DNA of 10,004 nucleotides from an uncultured Chloroflexota bacterium. GTDB taxonomy: Bacteria; Chloroflexota; Anaerolineae; B4-G1; DUEL01. Under the pieces are notes generated by a model, which was not told the origin of the DNA, did no database searches, and was given only the letters and a program-made list of their open reading frames with translations. Both the position numbers and the translations under genes were made by a program. Of this stretch, positions 5,598 to 10,004 are shown piece after piece (position 1 is the stretch's first letter; each line of letters starts with the position of its first letter). The DNA is taken from assembly GCA_937138275.1 (NCBI GenBank), contig CAKZOY010000521.1, forward strand, positions 1-10,004, given 5' to 3'.

Positions 5598-7961
5598 ATG
5601 AGAGGATACCGCTCTGTATTGCTACTGCTGACCGTTCTGCTTCTGCTGGCGACCGCCGTCCCGGCCCGCGCCGACGGCATTATCATCGTGGACCCCTGGC
5701 CTCTCCAGCCCCCGTTTCCCGAACCGCCCCAGCCCGTATGGCTCACCATCCGCTACCACCGGGTCACCGTCACCATAGAGAACCAGGTGGCGACCACCCG
5801 CGTGGACCAGGTCTTTGTCAACGAGCACAACTGGGACGCCGAAGGGACGTACATCTTCCCCCTGCCACCCGGTGCCACCGTCAGCCGGTTCGTGATGTGG
5901 GTGGACGACCAGCCCGTGGAGGCCGAGATTCTCCCCGCCGATAAGGCCCGCGCCATCTACGAGGAGATCGTCCGCAGTCGGCGCGACCCGGCCCTCCTGG
6001 AATACGTTGGACGGGATATCGTCCAGGCCCGCATCTTCCCCATCCCGCCGGGCGGCGAGCGCCGCATTCAACTGGAATACACCCAGGTCCTGCCGATGGA
6101 GGGCGGGATGGTGCGCTACGTCTACCCTCTGGACACCGAACGCTTCTCCGCCCGCCCTATCCAGGAGGTGACGATCCGCGTGGATATCCGCTCCCCCGTC
6201 TCCCTGCGGGCGATCTACTCCCCCACTCACCAGGACCGCGCCTACATTAGGCGGGACGGCGACTATCGGGCGACGGTCAGTTACGAGGAGACGAACATCC
6301 TCCCCGACCAGAATTTTGAATTGGTCTACACCGTCGGGCAGGAGGATGTGGGGATGAGCCTTCTGACGTACCGCCAGCCCCCCGACGATGGCTTCTTCCT
6401 CTTGCTGGTCGCCCCGCCGCTGGAGGTGGAGCGGGAGAAGGCCGTACCCAGGGATGTCCTGCTGGTGCTGGACGTCTCCGGCTCTATGAAGGGCGAGAAA
6501 CTGGTCCAGGCGAAGGATGCGCTGGCCTACGTCCTGGAACATCTCAACCCGCAGGACCGGTTCAACGTGATTGCTTTCTCGTCGGGGGTGCGGACGTACG
6601 CGCGGGGGCTGCAACCGGTCTCGGAGGCCGCCGGGGCGCGGGAATGGGTGCGGGGGCTGGAGGCGATGGGCGGCACCGACATCCACCGCGCGCTCCTGGA
6701 AGCGCTCTCCCAGGCCGACCGGGTGCGGCCCACCGTCCTCATCTTCCTCACCGACGGTCAGCCCACCGAAGGGGTGACCGACCTGGATCAGATTCTGCAG
6801 GACGTCAAGGCGGCCGCGCCCGCTAATGTCCGCCTCTTTGCCTTTGGCGTCGGCGACGACGTGAATACCGTCCTGCTGGACGCTCTGGCCCAGCAACATC
6901 GGGGATCCACCACGTACGTCCGCCCCGGCGAACGGATAGACGAGGCCGTCTCCGCCTTCTACGCCAGAGTCGGCGCGCCCGTCCTCACCGATATCGCGCT
7001 GGACTTCGGTTCGGTCGTCGTGGAGGAGGTCTATCCTGATCCCTTGCCGGACCTCTTTGCCGGGGGGCAACTGGTGGTTGTCGGGCGCTACCGCGGGAGC
7101 GGCGCCGCGCGCGTCCGTCTGATCGGGGAGACGGAGGGCCAACGGCGGGAGTTCGTCTACGAGGGGGAGTTTCGCACGAAGGGCGGCGATGATTTCATCC
7201 CCCGCCTGTGGGCGGCGCGCAAGATCGGTTACCTCCTGACCCAGATTCGGCTCTACGGGGAGCGGCAGGAGTGGGTGGACGCGGTGGTGGCATTGAGTTT
7301 GCGCTACGGGATCATCACGCCGTATACCTCGTTTCTGGTCCAGGAGGACCTCTTCACCGAAGCGGGGAGGCAGGAGGCGGCGGAGCAGTTGAAGGCGCTT
7401 CCGGTGGCGCCGGCGTTCGGTGCTCCGGCGGTGGACCTGGCCCAGGAGCAGGCCCGGCTGCGGGGGGCGGAGTCCTGGGGGGCCGGTGGAGGAATGGGCG
7501 GCGCGGGCGGAGATATGGGTGGGATGATGCCCGCCGAGGTGATACCGGTCGTACGGTACGCGGGCGACAAGACCTTCTTCCTGCGGGACGGGGTCTGGAC
7601 CGACAGCCTCTTTGACCCGGAGCGGATGACCCCGGTGCGGGTGCAGTTCGGCAGCGACGACTACTTTGACCTGCTGGCGGCGCGGCCGGAATGGGCGCCC
7701 TACCTGGCTGTGGGGAATCGGGTGATTTTCGTCGCCGAGGGGACGGCCTGCGAAGTGGTGGAGGAGGAGACGGGCCCGGTAGCGGTCCCGCCGACCCGCG
7801 CCCCTGCCCCGACGGCGACCCCACCTTCTGGCGGCCCCGCGCCCGCATCGCCTGTGCCCTCGCCGACTCCCGCTCCGGGCGGTAGTCTCTGCGATGGGAT
7901 CGGGCTGATCCTGCTCCTGACTCTGGCGTTTATGGGTATCGGGCGTCGGCGGCGGGGATAG
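5598..7961 (+). CDS. Secreted VIT-domain and von Willebrand A-domain protein with C-terminal anchor
   Basis: A 787-residue protein related to the bacterial inter-alpha-trypsin-inhibitor heavy-chain-like family; its role is unknown but it should act outside the membrane in metal-dependent protein binding. Residues 1-25 form a signal peptide ending in ARA. The VIT domain spans about 45-175, including FVNEHNWDAEGTYIFPLPPGA. The VWA domain spans about 284-460 with a complete MIDAS: DVSGS (Asp292, Ser294, Ser296), Thr360 in GGTD and Asp386 in LTDGQ. A conserved helical stretch (538-580) ends YGIITPYTSFLV, typical of the family. A Gly/Met-rich segment (628-643) and a Pro/Ala/Thr linker (728-763) precede Cys765, a hydrophobic segment (767-782) and RRRR. 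The start has GGAGG 7 nt upstream. It has no obvious operon partner. Family certain; function not known. Confidence 0.9.
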   Translation: MRGYRSVLLLLTVLLLLATAVPARADGIIIVDPWPLQPPFPEPPQPVWLTIRYHRVTVTIENQVATTRVDQVFVNEHNWDAEGTYIFPLPPGATVSRFVMWVDDQPVEAEILPADKARAIYEEIVRSRRDPALLEYVGRDIVQARIFPIPPGGERRIQLEYTQVLPMEGGMVRYVYPLDTERFSARPIQEVTIRVDIRSPVSLRAIYSPTHQDRAYIRRDGDYRATVSYEETNILPDQNFELVYTVGQEDVGMSLLTYRQPPDDGFFLLLVAPPLEVEREKAVPRDVLLVLDVSGSMKGEKLVQAKDALAYVLEHLNPQDRFNVIAFSSGVRTYARGLQPVSEAAGAREWVRGLEAMGGTDIHRALLEALSQADRVRPTVLIFLTDGQPTEGVTDLDQILQDVKAAAPANVRLFAFGVGDDVNTVLLDALAQQHRGSTTYVRPGERIDEAVSAFYARVGAPVLTDIALDFGSVVVEEVYPDPLPDLFAGGQLVVVGRYRGSGAARVRLIGETEGQRREFVYEGEFRTKGGDDFIPRLWAARKIGYLLTQIRLYGERQEWVDAVVALSLRYGIITPYTSFLVQEDLFTEAGRQEAAEQLKALPVAPAFGAPAVDLAQEQARLRGAESWGAGGGMGGAGGDMGGMMPAEVIPVVRYAGDKTFFLRDGVWTDSLFDPERMTPVRVQFGSDDYFDLLAARPEWAPYLAVGNRVIFVAEGTACEVVEEETGPVAVPPTRAPAPTATPPSGGPAPASPVPSPTPAPGGSLCDGIGLILLLTLAFMGIGRRRRG

Positions 7962-7977
7962 CCCGAACAGAGGCGGA

Positions 7978-8018
7978 GGGGGGCGGGTTTTGCGGCGAAG
8001 CCGCAAAACCCGCCCCCC
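7978..8018. repeat. Perfect 19-bp GAA-loop palindrome after the VIT/VWA gene
   Basis: Arms 7978-7996 and 8000-8018 are perfectly complementary around GAA; the apex is again GCGAAGC. It begins 17 bp after the stop codon of the VIT/VWA gene, where a terminator would be expected, but no T-tract follows. It may act as a 3'-end stabiliser or roadblock, or simply be another member of the palindrome family. Confidence 0.7.
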
Positions 8019-8034
8019 GTAACTACCTGTTGAT

Positions 8035-8062
8035 TTGCCCTCCCCCCAACCTGTGCTACAAT
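8035..8062 (+). promoter_or_regulatory. Extended -10 promoter for the aldolase operon
   Basis: TACAAT at 8057-8062 matches the -10 consensus at 5 of 6 and is preceded by TG at the extended -10 position. A weak -35, TTGCCC (8035-8040), lies 16 bp upstream. The predicted start near 8069 gives a leader of about 40 nt before the ATG at 8109. Confidence 0.5.
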
Positions 8063-8108
8063 ATCTCCCTGCAATCCCTTGCCGTTCCCCATCCCCACAG
8101 GAGGCGCT

Positions 8109-9533
8109 ATGGGCAACCGAACTGGCTGGCTTCGCGGCGTTTTCCCTGCACTGGTTACCCCCTTTGACCCCAAAACCGAAGAGGTAGACGAAGAAGCATA
8201 CCGACGGCTCATCCGCCACGTCCTGCCCCACGTGGACGGCGTGGTCACCAGCGGGACGACCGGAGAGTTCCCCTATCTGACCCGCGCCGAGCAACGGCGA
8301 CTGGTGGAGATCGCCCGCCAGGAGGTGGGGGATAAACTCGTCATCGCCGGATGCGGCGCGTCGGGCACTGCCCAGGCGATCGCCCTGGCCCAGGATGCGC
8401 GGGAGGCCGGCGCCGATGCCATTCTCGTCGTCACCCCCTATTTCCTGCATCCGTCCGACAAAGAGGTCTACCAGCACTACTACGATATCGCCACGCGGGT
8501 GGATATCTCCCTCATCCTCTACAACATCCCCCAGGTGGTGGACGCGGTCCTGCCGCGCAGTGTGGTGGAGGACCTGGCCGACTTGCCCAACGTCGTCGGC
8601 CTGAAGGACTCCTCCGGCGACCTGACCTACACGATGGAGATTCTGGAGTACGCTGGCGACCGGATAGACGTGCTGGTGGGCCACGACGAGGTGGTGATTG
8701 CGGCGCTGGCGGCGGGAGTGAGCGGGATGATCCTGGCCAGCGCCCAGGTCTACCCGGAGGTCTGGCAGGAGGTGTACCGCCTAGTGCGGGAAGGGCGTTT
8801 GGAGGAGGCGCGGGCGCTCCAGCGCCGGGTCCAGAAACTCTCCCGCATCTTCTGCCGCCACGGGGGCGGGGTGGCGGTCAAGGCGGCGCTGAACATGATG
8901 GGCATCTCCGTCGGCCCGCCGCGCCGTCCGCTGAAGAGCGCCGGGGGCGCGCTCATCCACGAGACCCGCGCCGAAATCCAACTGGAACTGGAGAAACTGG
9001 GCAAGATTCCGGTGGAGGAGCAGCCCTTTGCGTACCCCTCCGGCCTCCTGGAGACCCGCTTCGGCGACCTGGAGTTGACGCCGGAGGTCATCCGCGCCCA
9101 CGGCCTGCGGCTGGGCAGCGGGACGGCGGGAGAAGGGGTGAATCGGGTGCAACTGGACCTGGTCGCGGGGCGGAAAGACACCCCCCTGGCCGACGCCTAC
9201 GCGCTGCAGTTGACCTATCCCCTGCGCGGGCGCGAGGCGCTGACGGCCATCCTGGAGCCGGGGCTGACGGTGCGCCCGTCCACCCTGCTTTTGCCCACCC
9301 TGCCCCAGAAGAACCTGCGCCAGGCGAATATGATTTACGGCCCCACCCAGTTGGCGCTGGGGCGGGCGATTGTGGACGCGCTGGAGGCGGGGGTCATCTC
9401 TGCCCAGGCTGCCGACGACGAAATTATGGTCGTTCTGGCGACGGTTCACCCCAAAGCGCTGGACCGGCACGCCCTGTACCGGAGCGTCTACGAAGCGGCG
9501 CGGATGGCGATCGCTCAGGCGTTCTCTGGCTGA
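8109..9533 (+). CDS. DapA/NAL-family class I aldolase fused to a formaldehyde-activating-enzyme (Fae)-like domain
   Basis: 474 residues, far longer than the usual 290-310 of DapA-family enzymes. Residues 1-300 form the aldolase barrel: GTTGEF at 49-54, TPY at 109-111, Tyr138 in LYNIP and the Schiff-base Lys166 in VVGLKDSSGD. The arginine that in E. coli DapA (Arg138) binds the substrate carboxylate is Val143 here, so it is probably not a true dihydrodipicolinate synthase. Residues 334-472 resemble Fae, which joins formaldehyde to tetrahydromethanopterin: LDLVAGRKDTPLADAYA, AILEPGLTVRPSTLLLPT, KNLRQANMIYGPTQLALG, ALEAGVI and VHPKALD align in order with Fae. The His taken as catalytic in Fae is Gln348; the nearby Asp350 is kept. 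The start is set by AGGAGG at 8099-8104, 4 nt before the ATG; a TTG at 8079 would add 10 residues spanning this site. It is followed 13 bp later by a second aldolase gene. Domain calls are firm; the reaction is unknown. Confidence 0.9.
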   Translation: MGNRTGWLRGVFPALVTPFDPKTEEVDEEAYRRLIRHVLPHVDGVVTSGTTGEFPYLTRAEQRRLVEIARQEVGDKLVIAGCGASGTAQAIALAQDAREAGADAILVVTPYFLHPSDKEVYQHYYDIATRVDISLILYNIPQVVDAVLPRSVVEDLADLPNVVGLKDSSGDLTYTMEILEYAGDRIDVLVGHDEVVIAALAAGVSGMILASAQVYPEVWQEVYRLVREGRLEEARALQRRVQKLSRIFCRHGGGVAVKAALNMMGISVGPPRRPLKSAGGALIHETRAEIQLELEKLGKIPVEEQPFAYPSGLLETRFGDLELTPEVIRAHGLRLGSGTAGEGVNRVQLDLVAGRKDTPLADAYALQLTYPLRGREALTAILEPGLTVRPSTLLLPTLPQKNLRQANMIYGPTQLALGRAIVDALEAGVISAQAADDEIMVVLATVHPKALDRHALYRSVYEAARMAIAQAFSG

Positions 9534-9546
9534 TAGGAGGCATCCG

Positions 9547-10004
9547 ATGGGCTACAAAACCGACTGGTTCCGCGGCATCTACCCCGCCCTGGTGACCCCG
9601 TTCACCCGGGACGACCGTCTGGACGAGGAGGCGTACCGGCGACTGATCCGTTATGTCCTGCCCCACGTGAACGGCGTCGTCCCCTGCGGCACCACGGGCG
9701 AGTTTTCGTATATGACTATAGAAGAGCGCAAACGGGCTATAGAGGTCTGCCTGGACGAGGTGAACGGGCGGGTGCCCGTCCTGGCCGGGACGGGGTGCCC
9801 CTCCACCCGCGAGACTGTTCAACTGACGGAGTGGGCACGGGACGCAGGCGTCACCGGTGTGCTGGTCGTCGCGCCGTACTACCTCAAACCCACCTTCAAC
9901 GAGGTGTACGACCACTTCCGCGCGCTGGACAAACTGGGGGTGCCCATCGTCATCTACAACATCCCCCAGTGCGCCGGTACCCACTTCCGCTGGTGGACGG
10001 CCGA
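9547..10004 (+). CDS. DapA/NAL-family aldolase, truncated by the window end
   Basis: The first 152 codons of a second DapA-family protein, running off the edge. The N-terminus closely parallels that of the upstream gene (for example PALVTPF, DEEAYRRLIR, VLPHV, GTTGEF and YNIPQ), so the two are tandem paralogues that have diverged to roughly half identity. GTTGEF (48-53), APYY (109-112) and Tyr137 in IYNIP are visible; the Schiff-base lysine lies beyond the edge. The DapA Arg138 position is Cys142, so again a canonical dihydrodipicolinate synthase is unlikely. AGGAGG (9535-9540) lies 6 nt before the ATG and 13 nt separate the genes, so they are co-transcribed. Whether it also carries a C-terminal extra domain cannot be seen. 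Confidence 0.9.
   Translation, partial: MGYKTDWFRGIYPALVTPFTRDDRLDEEAYRRLIRYVLPHVNGVVPCGTTGEFSYMTIEERKRAIEVCLDEVNGRVPVLAGTGCPSTRETVQLTEWARDAGVTGVLVVAPYYLKPTFNEVYDHFRALDKLGVPIVIYNIPQCAGTHFRWWTA

Noticed and set aside
8079..8108. TTG start 10 codons upstream for the aldolase-Fae gene
   Set aside because: AGGAGG lies 4 nt before the ATG at 8109 and would be inside the longer coding region; the aldolase N-terminus fits the ATG.
5622..8684. A 1020-codon open frame on the minus strand
   Set aside because: It runs antisense to the VIT/VWA gene and half of the aldolase-Fae gene, both with clear homology; its translation is low-complexity His/Gly/Arg/Asp-rich, typical of the antisense frame of GC-rich genes.

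Overview
The window is GC-rich bacterial DNA with tightly packed metabolic genes, strong Shine-Dalgarno sites, and intergenic stretches filled with long GC-rich palindromes. The gene repertoire fits a Gram-negative-like or monoderm non-proteobacterial lineage, and Chloroflexota is my best guess. That guess rests on overall style (composition, hairpin-rich spacers, VIT/VWA surface protein, archaeal/fungal-type aspartate-semialdehyde dehydrogenase) and not on a marker gene.

Left half, minus strand (4906 down to 20): an operon hom-lysC-asd makes aspartate semialdehyde and homoserine from aspartate. The order of reactions is LysC, Asd, then Hom. LysC and Hom look like the two separated halves of a ThrA-type bifunctional enzyme, in swapped order. 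A promoter at 4914-4941 would give the operon a leader of about 215 nt with a terminator-like hairpin. Downstream, with its own almost identical promoter, lies a DUF62-family S-adenosylmethionine hydrolase gene (20-856) that appears to be transcribed without a leader.

Middle (4692-5597): a gene-free stretch of about 900 bp packed with hairpins. I see three kinds of element: a 141-bp MITE-like unit with 15-bp terminal inverted repeats (second copy at 908-1048, both with the same adjoining promoter); elements bounded by GTAACTnTTCAGCC-type inverted repeats (4717-4771 and 5403-5554); and near-perfect GAA-loop palindromes (5198-5250 and 5320-5364, another at 7978-8018, and the cores of both MITE-like units).

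Right half, plus strand: a secreted VIT + von Willebrand A protein (5598-7961) with a cysteine-containing C-terminal sorting-like tail. After a separate promoter comes a two-gene operon of DapA/N-acetylneuraminate-lyase-family proteins. The first (8109-9533) is the most striking object here: a class I aldolase barrel fused to a C-terminal domain clearly related to formaldehyde-activating enzyme (Fae). The second (9547 to the window end) is a related aldolase cut by the edge. Both lack the arginine that marks true dihydrodipicolinate synthases, so a role in lysine synthesis is doubtful; a C1 or aldehyde-related aldolase reaction is a testable alternative. No tRNA, rRNA, CRISPR array or transposase gene was seen.
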